From: Bacteroidia bacterium
GTDB lineage: Bacteria; Bacteroidota; Bacteroidia; J057
Length of the DNA: 64,000 nt
NCBI GenBank assembly: GCA_033391075.1
Contig: JAWPMV010000001.1
Coordinates: forward strand, 4,526,001-4,590,000
Direction of reading: 5' to 3'
Within the stretch, counting starts at the first letter, position 1; each line of letters starts with the position of its first letter. The position numbers and the translations under genes were made by a program. This document shows, in pieces, positions 51,890-60,862 of the stretch. Below the pieces are notes generated by a model. That model did no database searches. It saw nothing but the letters and a program-made list of their open reading frames with translations, and was not told the origin of the DNA.

Positions 51890-52933
51890 ATGCTCAAAAG
51901 ACAGGTAACACTTGCTGATATTGGAAAAGAACTCGGGGTAAGTACGGCAACCGTATCCCGTGCCCTGAAGGATTATCCGGATATCAGCAAGGAAACCAAG
52001 CAGAAAGTACTTGACCTTGTCAAGAAATGGAATTACCGGCCCAATTCTATGGCTGCCGGACTGAGGAAGCGTGAATCCAAAGTTATAGGGGTCATCATTC
52101 CCGAAATTATCAATCACTTCTTTTCTTCTGTGATCAAAGGCATCATGAAGGTCGCCTATGAAGCAGATTACCGGGTTATGCTTTGCCAATCTGATGAGTC
52201 TTATGAAAAAGAAGTGGCAGATGCCAATGCCCTTTTCTCCAGCAGAGTAGATGGGATCATGGCTTCACTTGCACATGGCACCAAAAATATAGACCATTTT
52301 CTGGCATTTAAAGATGTAGGAATACCCGTGGTCTTTTTCGATAAAGTTCCCTCCAATACTCCAGATGTATCCAAAGTGGTCGTAGACGATTATAAGGGAG
52401 CGTTTCGGGTGGTAGAGCATTTGATTCAGCAAGGATATAGAAGAATCGCCCATTTCAGAGGACCCATGCTGGCAAGTACTTCCATCAACAGATACAATGG
52501 CTATAAAGATGCCTTGAGCAAATACAATTTAGCCTATGATCCCAATCTGGTTTTCACCTGTGAAAACATAACCCTGGAAGAAGGAAGAGCCTTTGCCAAA
52601 CGATGCCTCGAAAACGGGAATTTTGATGCCATTTTCTGTATTACGGATCAGGTAGCTATCGGAGCTATGCTGGAAATAAAAGAAGCTGGCAAATCAGTAC
52701 CCGAAGATATAGCCATAGCCGGATTTAGCAATTGGACCATGTCCTCCATCGTCGAGCCTAAACTTACAACTGTGGCCCAGCCCGGTTTAGAAATGGGAAA
52801 GAGAGCTATGCAGCTTTTATTAGATGAGATTCGTTCCAATAAAGAAGAAGTGGAAACCGAAGCACAGACAGTTACCCTGGAAACAGAACTGCTTATTCGA
52901 TCTTCCAGCTCAAAATCAGAAGTGCTGGTATAA
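51890..52933 (+). CDS. LacI family transcriptional regulator
   Basis: A 347-residue regulator with the N-terminal LacI helix-turn-helix and hinge (VTLADIGKELGVSTATVSRAL, YRPNSMAAGLRKRES) and a periplasmic-binding-protein-like sensor domain (KVIGVIIPEIINHFFSSVIKGI, FRGPMLASTSINRYNGYKDAL). Members sense sugars or related ligands. It probably binds the palindrome at 51017-51036 and controls the SusC/SusD locus. Confidence 0.9.
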   Translation: MLKRQVTLADIGKELGVSTATVSRALKDYPDISKETKQKVLDLVKKWNYRPNSMAAGLRKRESKVIGVIIPEIINHFFSSVIKGIMKVAYEADYRVMLCQSDESYEKEVADANALFSSRVDGIMASLAHGTKNIDHFLAFKDVGIPVVFFDKVPSNTPDVSKVVVDDYKGAFRVVEHLIQQGYRRIAHFRGPMLASTSINRYNGYKDALSKYNLAYDPNLVFTCENITLEEGRAFAKRCLENGNFDAIFCITDQVAIGAMLEIKEAGKSVPEDIAIAGFSNWTMSSIVEPKLTTVAQPGLEMGKRAMQLLLDEIRSNKEEVETEAQTVTLETELLIRSSSSKSEVLV

Positions 52934-53003
52934 TACTGTGATATTGGATTTTTCCTTTGCTTTTTCAGATGTAAATTTGCCATCTGTGTATTAGCTATTT
53001 ACT

Positions 53004-53438
53004 ATGAAGTCCCTACTTTTTAGCTTAGTATTTTTATTTACCTCATTCTTCCCTCAATCAAGCCCTGAGCTTTCCTGGCATACTGAACTGGAAAAAGCCC
53101 AGGCTGAAGCTTTATCAAATCAACAATCGATACTCATGGTTTTCTCAGGATCAGATTGGTGTAAGCCCTGTATCAGATTAAAACAGGAAGTATTTGAAAG
53201 CAAGGAATTCAAGGATTTTGCAAAAGATCGATGGAGCCTCCTTAATGTTGATTTTCCTCGTTCCAGAAAAAACAAAATTCCCCAGGAGATAAAAGACTAT
53301 AGAAATAGTCTGGCAGAAAAGTATAATCCCAAAGGCTACTTTCCCCTACTCCTTATCCTGGACGAAAAGGGAAACATTCAACAAGAACTTAGTTATAAAG
53401 GAGGAGGACCAGCATCCTTTCTCTCAAATCTGGATTAA
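53004..53438 (+). CDS. Periplasmic thioredoxin-like protein
   Basis: A 144-residue exported protein with a signal peptide (MKSLLFSLVFLFTSFFPQSS) and the redox motif GSDWCKPC near residue 55. It belongs to the thioredoxin family of short Bacteroidota proteins. It is the first gene of a five-gene run whose other members include ApbE, DUF4266 and DUF3570 proteins, suggesting a role in keeping a periplasmic cysteine or flavin protein reduced. Confidence 0.8.
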   Translation: MKSLLFSLVFLFTSFFPQSSPELSWHTELEKAQAEALSNQQSILMVFSGSDWCKPCIRLKQEVFESKEFKDFAKDRWSLLNVDFPRSRKNKIPQEIKDYRNSLAEKYNPKGYFPLLLILDEKGNIQQELSYKGGGPASFLSNLD

Positions 53439-53449
53439 TTCAGCTTCCT

Positions 53450-54112
53450 ATGTACCGAAAATTGGCAACTATCCTCATCCTCTGCTGTTGCAGCCTGGAG
53501 ATTTTCGCTCAAAATTCTGAATCGAGCGCTATTCGCATTGGATTTAATAGTGGGATCAGCATGGGAAGATGGATTTATGATAAAGGACAAAGTGAAGATG
53601 TAGGAGGATTTCATCAGGGCTATGATCGGAGCCATTTGGCTATATATGTCCCGATTGGTGCCCAGATCAATTATGATTGGAAGAAATGGAGCATAGGGAT
53701 TATGGGAAATATCAGCTGGCTAGCTGATGATGAACTGGTTTCCTCCACGACCCGTGTGATTGTTCCAAGAGAATATTTCATTACGGATGGCTCCAATATC
53801 AAATTTGAGAATTACGGCTTCCTTCTGGAAAGGAGCATCATTGATCGAGCACGATATAGACTACGGGCTTCCGCTTTTCTCGGGAGTTTCCGCTCAGAGC
53901 AGGATCATCCCAGAGAAGAATTTTTTGATTTGCACTATTTCATCGATCTGGGCTTAACAAATGAGCTTTACCTCAGTGATAGTTGGTTCATCATGATCCG
54001 CCCGGTTTTCAAACGAAAAGTCATTACTACCAAAGACTCCCCTTTTGAAGGTGAATCACATGAGATCATTTCTTTCGGCATCGACTATGGGTTCGGATTC
54101 AGGATTTATTAA
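53450..54112 (+). CDS. Probable outer-membrane beta-barrel protein
   Basis: A 220-residue exported protein (signal peptide ending FAQ). Alternating strands such as YVPIGAQINYDWKKWSIGIMGNISW and FGIDYGFGFRIY at the C-terminus (ending Tyr) fit a small porin-like barrel. It lies 12 bases after the thioredoxin-like gene and overlaps the start of the ApbE gene. Confidence 0.65.
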   Translation: MYRKLATILILCCCSLEIFAQNSESSAIRIGFNSGISMGRWIYDKGQSEDVGGFHQGYDRSHLAIYVPIGAQINYDWKKWSIGIMGNISWLADDELVSSTTRVIVPREYFITDGSNIKFENYGFLLERSIIDRARYRLRASAFLGSFRSEQDHPREEFFDLHYFIDLGLTNELYLSDSWFIMIRPVFKRKVITTKDSPFEGESHEIISFGIDYGFGFRIY

Positions 54113-55097
54113 GCGTAACTGGGTTCTGATCCTATGCATGCTCTCCCTTGGTTTTGAGGTGAAAGGGCAATCTCATACCCATATCCATGAGAGCTTTCAT
54201 ATGGGTTCTCCTTTTGCCATAACCGTCATCCATGAGGACAAAGACAAAGCCTGGGAAGGAATAAAGGCTGCTGAAAGGGAAATTGAGCGAATAGAAGCCC
54301 TCATTTCTTCCTGGAAAGAAAGCTCGCAAACTTCAGCCATAAATCGGGCAGCAGGTAAAGAAGCTGTTGAAGTAGATGCCGAACTTTTCCAACTCATTTC
54401 CCGAGCACAAAAAGTTTCTCAATTGAGTAGTGGGGCCTTTGACATTTCCTATGCCTCTATGGATCGTATCTGGAAATTTGATGGCTCTATGACAGAACTT
54501 CCCTCTGATGAGGCCATCTCAAATTCTGTAGCAAGGATCAACTATAAAAACATCCTACTCAATAAAGAAAAGCAGACCGTCTTTCTCAAGGTGAAAGGAA
54601 TGAAAATCGGATTTGGGGCTATTGGCAAAGGCTATGCAGCTAATCGAGCGAAAAAAATCCTACAGGAAATGGGAATAGAATCAGGTATGGTAAATGCCGG
54701 TGGAGATTTAATTGCCTGGGGAAAGGAAGAAAACGGCCAAGCCTGGAAGATTGCAGTTGCTGATCCCAGCAAAGAGAAGCAGGTGCTTGCCTGGCTGGAA
54801 GTAGATAATAAAGCGGTCGTTACAAGCGGGGATTACGAACGCTATGTGATTCTGGACGGGAAAAGATATGCACATATTATAGATCCGAGAAGTGGTTGGC
54901 CTGTGCAAGGCTTGAAAAGTGTGAGCATCATTTGCCCCGATGCAGAAATAGCAGATGCGCTGGCAACGACTGTTTTTGTATTAGGAAAAGAAAAAGGTCT
55001 GGAGCTGGTCGAAAAATTGCGGGGCATTGAATGCATCATTATTACAGATGAAAATGAAATTGTAACTTCGAGTCACCTAAATCTTTCTCATGAATAA
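54087..55097 (+). CDS. apbE: FAD:protein FMN transferase (ApbE)
   Basis: A 336-residue exported ApbE started at MGSDSGFIKRNW; a start at 54045 is possible but overlaps the barrel gene by 68 bases. It has GSPFAITV, AFDISYASM, GAIGKGYAANRAKKIL, NAGGDLIAWG and DPRSGWPVQGLKSVSIICPDAEIADALATTVFVLG, which hold the FAD- and magnesium-binding features. ApbE attaches FMN to a Thr or Ser of target proteins outside the cytoplasm. No NqrC/RnfG-type target is adjacent, so the substrate is open. Confidence 0.85.
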   Translation: MGSDSGFIKRNWVLILCMLSLGFEVKGQSHTHIHESFHMGSPFAITVIHEDKDKAWEGIKAAEREIERIEALISSWKESSQTSAINRAAGKEAVEVDAELFQLISRAQKVSQLSSGAFDISYASMDRIWKFDGSMTELPSDEAISNSVARINYKNILLNKEKQTVFLKVKGMKIGFGAIGKGYAANRAKKILQEMGIESGMVNAGGDLIAWGKEENGQAWKIAVADPSKEKQVLAWLEVDNKAVVTSGDYERYVILDGKRYAHIIDPRSGWPVQGLKSVSIICPDAEIADALATTVFVLGKEKGLELVEKLRGIECIIITDENEIVTSSHLNLSHE

Positions 55098-55317
55098 AAG
55101 CCAATTCATACGATTATTTGCAGCACTCTTTCTCCTGGGCATCATGGGTACTTCCTGTGTATCTGTCAAAGCCTATGAGAAAATGTATCTCAATGACTCG
55201 GATATGGTGCTCAGCTCTCGCAAAGTCGAAAACTATCAAAACACTTTCCATTCCTATCGGGAAGGAGCCTCGGGTGCCAATGGAGGAAAAGTTGGCGGAG
55301 GCTGCGGTTGTAACTAA
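55090..55317 (+). CDS. DUF4266 lipoprotein
   Basis: A 75-residue lipoprotein (lipobox GTSC) with the DUF4266 core SVKAYEKMYLNDSDMVL and a C-terminal GGKVGGGCGCN tail. The family occurs with ApbE and DUF3570 genes. The cysteine pair at the very end suggests a metal or thiol site. The start overlaps the end of apbE by 8 bases. Confidence 0.8.
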   Translation: MNKSQFIRLFAALFLLGIMGTSCVSVKAYEKMYLNDSDMVLSSRKVENYQNTFHSYREGASGANGGKVGGGCGCN

Positions 55318-55332
55318 TCTAAGCTAAAACAC

Positions 55333-56529
55333 TTGAAACGCTATCTCTACTTCTTCTTCCCTCTCCTCTTTTTGAGCACATATTCACTCCATGCTCAAGT
55401 CAAAAAGGATTCAACACTCCAACTTAAAGAGGGAGATGTGGATGTTAATTTTCTTTTCAATTACTATAAACAAGAAGGGATACATGCAGCCGTAACTGGT
55501 GGGGAAGGAACAGAAGAGCTGGAGGACCAGGATATTAGCATGATCGTAAAAGTTCCACTTGACAGCATTACAAATCTGGATGTAAAAGCCGGTTTCAATC
55601 ATTACTCTTCCGCCTCTACAGATCGGATCGACAGTCGCCTTTCTACCGCTTCTGCCAAAGACAATCGGGTTCAGATACAAATGGGCTACGAAAGATTGAT
55701 GCCCGCCAAAAGACAAAGCTGGGGAATCAGCCTGGGAGGTTCTTTGGAATCCGACTATTTCTCCTCCTCAATAACAGCTGCTTATTCCTGGGATTCCAAA
55801 GACGGAAATCGACAAATCAACTTACAATTACAGGCATTCCTTGATACCTGGGTAGTCATATTTCCAGAGGAGTTAAGAGTACCGGGATTAGCAGAAGTTC
55901 CCACAGACAAAAGAAGATCTTTTAATCTTTCTATAAGCTGGGCACAGGTCATCAATCAACGCTTACAAATTGCCCTTGCCAGTGATATCGTTTATCAACG
56001 AGGCTTACTTTCAACACCTTTTCATCGTGTGTATTTTCGGGGAGTTACTTTACCGCGGATTGAAAGCCTGCCAACTAGCAGATTGAAAGTACCACTGAGC
56101 ATACGGGCCAATTACTTCCTCTCGGATTTCTTCATCCTGCGTTCCTACTATCGCTTTTACTATGATGATTTCGAGATCATGGCGCATACCGCGAGCATCG
56201 AACTGCCCATCAAACTGGGGAACACCTTTTCTATATATCCCCACTACCGATATCACACCCAAACTGCAGCCAACTGGTTTGCTCCTTTTGCGGAACATAT
56301 TGAAACCGAAAGCTTTTATACCTCCGATTATGATCTCTCTGCATTCAATAGTCATAACTATGGAGTAGGCCTTAGTTTTGCCCCCATATATGGCATCAGC
56401 AGATTCAGGGTAAATTCCCGTGGCAGGCTGGGATTTTTCAAAAGTGTGGACCTCCGATTTAGCCGCTATCAAAGAAGCGATGGCCTCTCTGCCTTTAGCT
56501 TAGGCCTGGACTTTGCATTTCGCTTATAA
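55333..56529 (+). CDS. DUF3570 domain-containing outer-membrane protein
   Basis: A 398-residue exported protein with strand-rich repeats (ITNLDVKAGFNHYSSASTD, RLKVPLSIRANYFLSDFFIL) ending in a barrel-like GLDFAFRL. It starts with TTG, 15 bases after the DUF4266 gene, completing an ApbE-DUF4266-DUF3570 cluster. The family is thought to be a barrel linked to flavinylated or redox functions; no activity is proven. Confidence 0.8.
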   Translation: MKRYLYFFFPLLFLSTYSLHAQVKKDSTLQLKEGDVDVNFLFNYYKQEGIHAAVTGGEGTEELEDQDISMIVKVPLDSITNLDVKAGFNHYSSASTDRIDSRLSTASAKDNRVQIQMGYERLMPAKRQSWGISLGGSLESDYFSSSITAAYSWDSKDGNRQINLQLQAFLDTWVVIFPEELRVPGLAEVPTDKRRSFNLSISWAQVINQRLQIALASDIVYQRGLLSTPFHRVYFRGVTLPRIESLPTSRLKVPLSIRANYFLSDFFILRSYYRFYYDDFEIMAHTASIELPIKLGNTFSIYPHYRYHTQTAANWFAPFAEHIETESFYTSDYDLSAFNSHNYGVGLSFAPIYGISRFRVNSRGRLGFFKSVDLRFSRYQRSDGLSAFSLGLDFAFRL

Positions 56530-56561
56530 GCGGATGTTTCCCTATATTTGTGCTCCCATAC

Positions 56562-57710
56562 ATGCTTATGCGTAATTCAGTGCTCAGTTTTGAGGAGATA
56601 AGACCTTATCGGGATGAAGAAGTAAAAGCCGTAATGGCGAGATTATCCCAAAAACATTCATTTAAAATCCTACTTCAATACTTTTTCCCTGGACAAAGTA
56701 TAGAGGATATTGAAAAGGGACTTCAGGAAGTGGAAAGCTCTGCCGATTTTCAGGATAAATACATCAGCAAAGCGATCCTTCGGATGAAGGAAGAAAGCAC
56801 CAGAGAATTGAGCCATGAAGGCTTCGAGCATATCGACAAAAACCAGAGCTATTTTTACATTTCCAATCACAGAGATATTATCCTGGATCCGGGATTTCTC
56901 AACTTTCTCTTCCACAGAGAAGGATTTGAAACTACCCAAAATGCCATAGGGGACAATCTCCTGGTATCGGGTCTGGTTACTGATTTGATGAAAATGAACA
57001 AAAGTTTCATCGTTCATCGATCTGTGGAAAGAAAAGATATGCTTTCATTTTCCAAGCGGCTTTCTGCTTATGTCTATGAGGTGCTCGAAAGTGGACAAAG
57101 TATCTGGATGGCTCAAAGAAGCGGCCGGGCAAAAGATGGAAACGACCATACAAATCCAGCATTATTGAAAATGCTCAACCTTAGCGGAGCAGGAGAAATA
57201 GACGAGAATTTTCGTCAACTCAATTTGGTCCCTATGGCGATTTCCTATGAGTTTGAGCCTTGTGATATGCTAAAGGCAGAAGAACTAGTTCATCAGCGTA
57301 TGGGGCTTCCCTATCAGAAGGATGATAAAGTAGCCATGATTCGAGGCATCCGTGATCCCAAAGGCAGGGTTCACCTCAAACTTGGCAAATCTATCGGAGA
57401 GAAAATTCGCCATATTCCCAAAGGAGGAAGGATCAATGACTATTTCAAAGCCCTCGCCAATCTCCTGGACAGAGAAATCTGGACCTTGTATAAACTTTGG
57501 CCCAATAACTTTATCGCCTATGATCTCCTCGAAGGCAAAGATCAGTTTTGGAACTTCTATACAAAGGAAGAAAAACAGATTTTCCTCGACTACATGGAGA
57601 ATAAGTTGAAGGGAATTAAAGGAGATTCTAAAATGCTCAAAGAGCAATTTTTACTTATCTACGCCAATCCCCTTCGGAATAAACTGGATGCTGACTTAGG
57701 ACTTTATTAA
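56562..57710 (+). CDS. Glycerol-phosphate acyltransferase family protein
   Basis: A 382-residue protein with the acyltransferase catalytic block ISNHRDIILDPG (His-x4-Asp) near residue 105, and VPMAISYEFEPCDMLKAEEL. The frame extends to a GTG at 56550; the ATG at 56562 or 56568 is more likely. The 1-acylglycerol-3-phosphate-acyltransferase-like family transfers acyl chains to lipids. It is convergent with the 5'-nucleotidase gene. Confidence 0.75.
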   Translation: MLMRNSVLSFEEIRPYRDEEVKAVMARLSQKHSFKILLQYFFPGQSIEDIEKGLQEVESSADFQDKYISKAILRMKEESTRELSHEGFEHIDKNQSYFYISNHRDIILDPGFLNFLFHREGFETTQNAIGDNLLVSGLVTDLMKMNKSFIVHRSVERKDMLSFSKRLSAYVYEVLESGQSIWMAQRSGRAKDGNDHTNPALLKMLNLSGAGEIDENFRQLNLVPMAISYEFEPCDMLKAEELVHQRMGLPYQKDDKVAMIRGIRDPKGRVHLKLGKSIGEKIRHIPKGGRINDYFKALANLLDREIWTLYKLWPNNFIAYDLLEGKDQFWNFYTKEEKQIFLDYMENKLKGIKGDSKMLKEQFLLIYANPLRNKLDADLGLY

Positions 57711-57731
57711 GTCCATTTCCATTTCTAAGAG

Positions 57732-59282
57732 CTATTTCAACTTCTTCAGGTAGTCTATCACGACTGCGCGGATATCTGTGCGAATATCCTTTTTATCATC
57801 TTTGCCAGGTTTGGAAATGTTGCGGATGCCTTTGTTATCCTCTTTCAGGAAAGGAATATCATATCCCATTAACAGGAAATCGTTCATCACTACCCGATAG
57901 TATTTATCATGATCCAGCGGGCTTCCATTTACCTGCCAATCTTCGCCACTTTTAGCCAAACCACTATACTGAAGATAGGCTCCCGTCCCTTTATGGTTTT
58001 CACTATATCTGAGCACCCCAAAAAGTAAGCTCCCTTTCATATCCACCTCAATGATAGAACCTCCAAAGGGCAGGGTTCTGAAAATATCTATGCCGAGGAT
58101 ATCTCCTTCCAATTCGTCATCAATCCGAATCGAACCGCTATTGAGCATACCTATATCGGGATACTGTTTTACTGCAGCCATCATGGATTTGGTAAGAAGT
58201 TCTCCCATTCGTCCCTGTTTATGACGAATACTACTCTCTCTTCCATCCAGCACCTGGCGACTTTTGTAGACAACTGCATAGGGATCGGCAATCACCTGCG
58301 TTATCTCCTGATTCAGAATTTTGTCCCATTTATCTATAATCGCAGCTACTTCTGGAGATTTATTCATCCGACCATCTACCGGAATAAGGTCTGATTGTAT
58401 CTCCAACTGCTTAGTTTTCTTGTCATAGGAAAGAATGTGCAAATAAAGCGTCTTGGCATTAGCATCTGCTTTTGCTATGCGTACTTCTCCAACTTCCTCA
58501 AAGCGATAATCATGTTCATGTCCTCCAATGATGAGGTCAACATCCTGTTCTGCTTTCGCCAAGGCAATATCCTCAGGCAAACTTAGGTGGGTCAGCCCCA
58601 GAATGATTTCGTGATCCTCTTTAAGTTTATTGATGGCCAAATGTGCACAAGAATCGGCATCCAGATAGTTCACATAATCTCTGGGATTAGAATCGATGGT
58701 TGCTGAGAAAACACCCAGGTCGATTTTCGTTCCATCAGCATCGCTTAACATATAGGTTTGAGTAGTTGGAATAGTTGATTTGCCCTGTTCATTTTCTCGA
58801 TAAAAATCCTGAATACTCTTCCCTTGTTTTAACTGAATATTCGTAGCGACCCAATCAAAGTTCGATTCATTGATTCTCGCCTGCAGGTCTTCATAGTCAA
58901 AATCAAATTCATGATTTCCAAAGGCCACTACATCCATATCCATGGCATTGAGTACTTCGATCATTTGCTTTCCCCGTATCCGCTCTCCCTCGTATTTCAT
59001 TGTATTTATCAAAGAAGGATTTAGAAAATCCCCTGCCAGCATCATCAGATTTGCCGGATATTTGTTTCGGATACTGTCTGCGAAAGCTGCCACGCGGGCC
59101 AGGTTTCCAGCCTTACCGCCATCAACTCCTGATATTTCGTAGACATCATTTAGTTGGATAATAGCTATTTCGATTTTGTCGTCATCGCCTTTGAGGGCTT
59201 TAGCTATTTTTCGATTACAGGCCGAAATAAGTAATAAGGAGGTGAGCAATAGTAGAATAAAGAGTTGTCGATTAGTCCTCAT
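57732..59282 (-). CDS. Bifunctional metallophosphatase/5'-nucleotidase lipoprotein
   Basis: A 516-residue lipoprotein (lipobox ISAC). The metallophosphatase domain has LNDVYEISG, AGDFLNPS, GNHEFDFDYEDL and GGHEHDYRF; the C-terminal 5_nucleotid_C domain has NSGSIRIDDELEGDI and LPFGGSI, and YYRVVMNDFLLMGYD. Relatives of UshA hydrolyse nucleotides or sugar nucleotides outside the cytoplasm. The N-terminal DVYEI variant is common in Bacteroidota. Confidence 0.85.
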   Translation of the reverse strand: MRTNRQLFILLLLTSLLLISACNRKIAKALKGDDDKIEIAIIQLNDVYEISGVDGGKAGNLARVAAFADSIRNKYPANLMMLAGDFLNPSLINTMKYEGERIRGKQMIEVLNAMDMDVVAFGNHEFDFDYEDLQARINESNFDWVATNIQLKQGKSIQDFYRENEQGKSTIPTTQTYMLSDADGTKIDLGVFSATIDSNPRDYVNYLDADSCAHLAINKLKEDHEIILGLTHLSLPEDIALAKAEQDVDLIIGGHEHDYRFEEVGEVRIAKADANAKTLYLHILSYDKKTKQLEIQSDLIPVDGRMNKSPEVAAIIDKWDKILNQEITQVIADPYAVVYKSRQVLDGRESSIRHKQGRMGELLTKSMMAAVKQYPDIGMLNSGSIRIDDELEGDILGIDIFRTLPFGGSIIEVDMKGSLLFGVLRYSENHKGTGAYLQYSGLAKSGEDWQVNGSPLDHDKYYRVVMNDFLLMGYDIPFLKEDNKGIRNISKPGKDDKKDIRTDIRAVVIDYLKKLK

Positions 59283-59312
59283 GTGTAGGTTTCTTATATG
59301 GTAGCATGAAAA

Positions 59313-59337
59313 TAGGGAATGCAGACTGCATTCCCTA
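59313..59337 (-). terminator. Intrinsic terminator after the lipoprotein gene at 59418
   Basis: TAGGGAATGC and GCATTCCCTA pair across a 5-base loop, followed on the minus strand by TTTT. It lies 81 bases after the stop of the minus-strand gene at 59418-60188 and just upstream of the nucleotidase gene. Confidence 0.65.
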
Positions 59338-59417
59338 TAATGGTATCATTAAGATTGTCTTTTGTAACAATATAAGCCTCTCTTGAAGCCTTCCATGCCT
59401 GGTCCCTTTTGCAAAAA

Positions 59418-60188
59418 CTACTGTGGCAAAAGAGATCTTAGCTCAATATTTTCCAACTCAATCAGAGAAAGAGTATCCAGTTCTTGATTAAAGTAGGCTT
59501 TGTCGATATCTCTCACATCTTTTTTGGGATCACCTTTAAAGTTTACATAGTCTGCAAAGCGCATCCCGTTTACTTCTCTGAAATTATATCCTTTCCGAAA
59601 TCTCAGCCCTCCCCCATCTGTTTCATAACTGTAGGCAAGATGATCCATGGTCCCTGATTGGGTATCGATGAAATAAACGAAAATATCCTGGTGATCTTCT
59701 CCTCCACCTTCTTCCTGAAAAGTAACTTCTACCTTATGATAGGATTTACCCTCAATCTCAGATAGACCCAGGTATTTTTTATGTACGGCTGCATCATTGA
59801 GTTTGTAAGGTAATAGGGCGAAATACCAGACACTGTTGATGGAATTTCGGTATTTTCTGACCATCGTATCAGGCACTGCTACAACTTCGCCATTGATCTT
59901 CCTTTCGAAACTATCCGAATTCATCAGATCTACATACTGCGCCCCCTCTTCTTCAAAACTTCTTTCGTAATGAAACTTCCCTCCTTCTCTTTGGGAACGG
60001 TAATTTTTATTCCGAAAGCTCAGGCTGATGTCTGAATAGTCATAGAGCTCTCCTCCATGCAAGCTGATCGCTTTGTCTATTAATTCCTGCGCAGATGGCA
60101 TTTGTTGGGTATTTGATGTAGGACCTTCTCCGCAGGAAAAAAGGGCAAGAGAAATGATTGACAGGCAGATGAAAAGATGATAGTTCAT
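59418..60188 (-). CDS. Hypothetical lipoprotein (DUF6503-like)
   Basis: A 256-residue lipoprotein (lipobox LFSC). The mature part (ELIDKAISLHGGELYDYSDISLSFRNKNY and DHQDIFVYFIDTQSGTMDHLAYSYE) has the LolA-like beta pattern of small Bacteroidota lipoproteins; I tentatively place it in the DUF6503 group. No partner gene is obvious. Confidence 0.65.
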   Translation of the reverse strand: MNYHLFICLSIISLALFSCGEGPTSNTQQMPSAQELIDKAISLHGGELYDYSDISLSFRNKNYRSQREGGKFHYERSFEEEGAQYVDLMNSDSFERKINGEVVAVPDTMVRKYRNSINSVWYFALLPYKLNDAAVHKKYLGLSEIEGKSYHKVEVTFQEEGGGEDHQDIFVYFIDTQSGTMDHLAYSYETDGGGLRFRKGYNFREVNGMRFADYVNFKGDPKKDVRDIDKAYFNQELDTLSLIELENIELRSLLPQ

Positions 60189-60276
60189 AAGAGAATGTGT
60201 ATCAAATTCGTGGGCAAAATTAGTACTTTTGTCGGGTTAAAAAGTCTGCAAGCAAACAAAATCCACCTAAAAACCC

Positions 60277-60852
60277 ATGTCTGATTACTTTGTTCACGAA
60301 TCTGCTGTAGTTGATGAAGGCGCTATAATAGGAAAAGGTAGCAAGATTTGGCATTTCTGCCACATTATGAAAGGGGCATCCTTAGGAGAAGGATGTAAAC
60401 TTGGACAGAATGTATTTGTAGGAGATGGAGTCCATCTCGGCAATAATGTCAAAATCCAGAACAATGTTTCTGTCTATGCAGGAGTAACTTGCGAAGATGA
60501 TGTCTTTTTGGGGCCTTCAATGGTTTTCACCAATGTCAGAAATCCTCGAAGTGCAGTAGTCAGGCAGGGGCAGTACGCTGAAACCTATTTAGAAAGAGGA
60601 GTGAGTATTGGAGCAAATGCCACCATCGTTTGTGGAGTAAGGCTAGGAGCTTTTTGTTTTATCGGAGCAGGAGCCGTTGTTACCCAGAATGTGCCGGCTT
60701 ATGCTTTATTGGTTGGGAATCCCGCTCGACAATTAGGTTGGATGAGCGAATATGGACATCGCCTGGAGTTTGATGAAGAAGCAAAAGCCAGTTGCCCGGA
60801 AAGCGGAGAAATTTATCTACTCGAAGCCAATAGCGTTCGCAAAATTTCCTGA
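60277..60852 (+). CDS. Hexapeptide-repeat N-acetyltransferase (WbpD/WlbB-like)
   Basis: A 191-residue left-handed beta-helix enzyme. Hexapeptide repeats run from about 15 to 150 (VVDEGAIIGKGSKIWHFCHI, GNNVKIQNNVSVYAGV), with the acceptor-side NVRNPRS and the acetyl-CoA region GAGAVVTQNVPAYALLVGNPARQLGW. Homologues acetylate UDP-3-amino sugars for surface polysaccharides. No other sugar gene is adjacent. A TACTTTTG element (60224-60231) lies 45 bases upstream and may be its -7 promoter. Confidence 0.85.
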   Translation: MSDYFVHESAVVDEGAIIGKGSKIWHFCHIMKGASLGEGCKLGQNVFVGDGVHLGNNVKIQNNVSVYAGVTCEDDVFLGPSMVFTNVRNPRSAVVRQGQYAETYLERGVSIGANATIVCGVRLGAFCFIGAGAVVTQNVPAYALLVGNPARQLGWMSEYGHRLEFDEEAKASCPESGEIYLLEANSVRKIS

Positions 60853-60862
60853 TATTTACAGG

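Noticed and set aside
54045-54112. Longer start for ApbE
   Set aside because: It would overlap the barrel gene by 68 bases and place a polar leader before the signal peptide; 54087 is preferred.
56512-56550. TATATTTG upstream of the acyltransferase as a full promoter
   Set aside because: The only TTTG partner is 27 bases away, not about 19, so the spacing is wrong.
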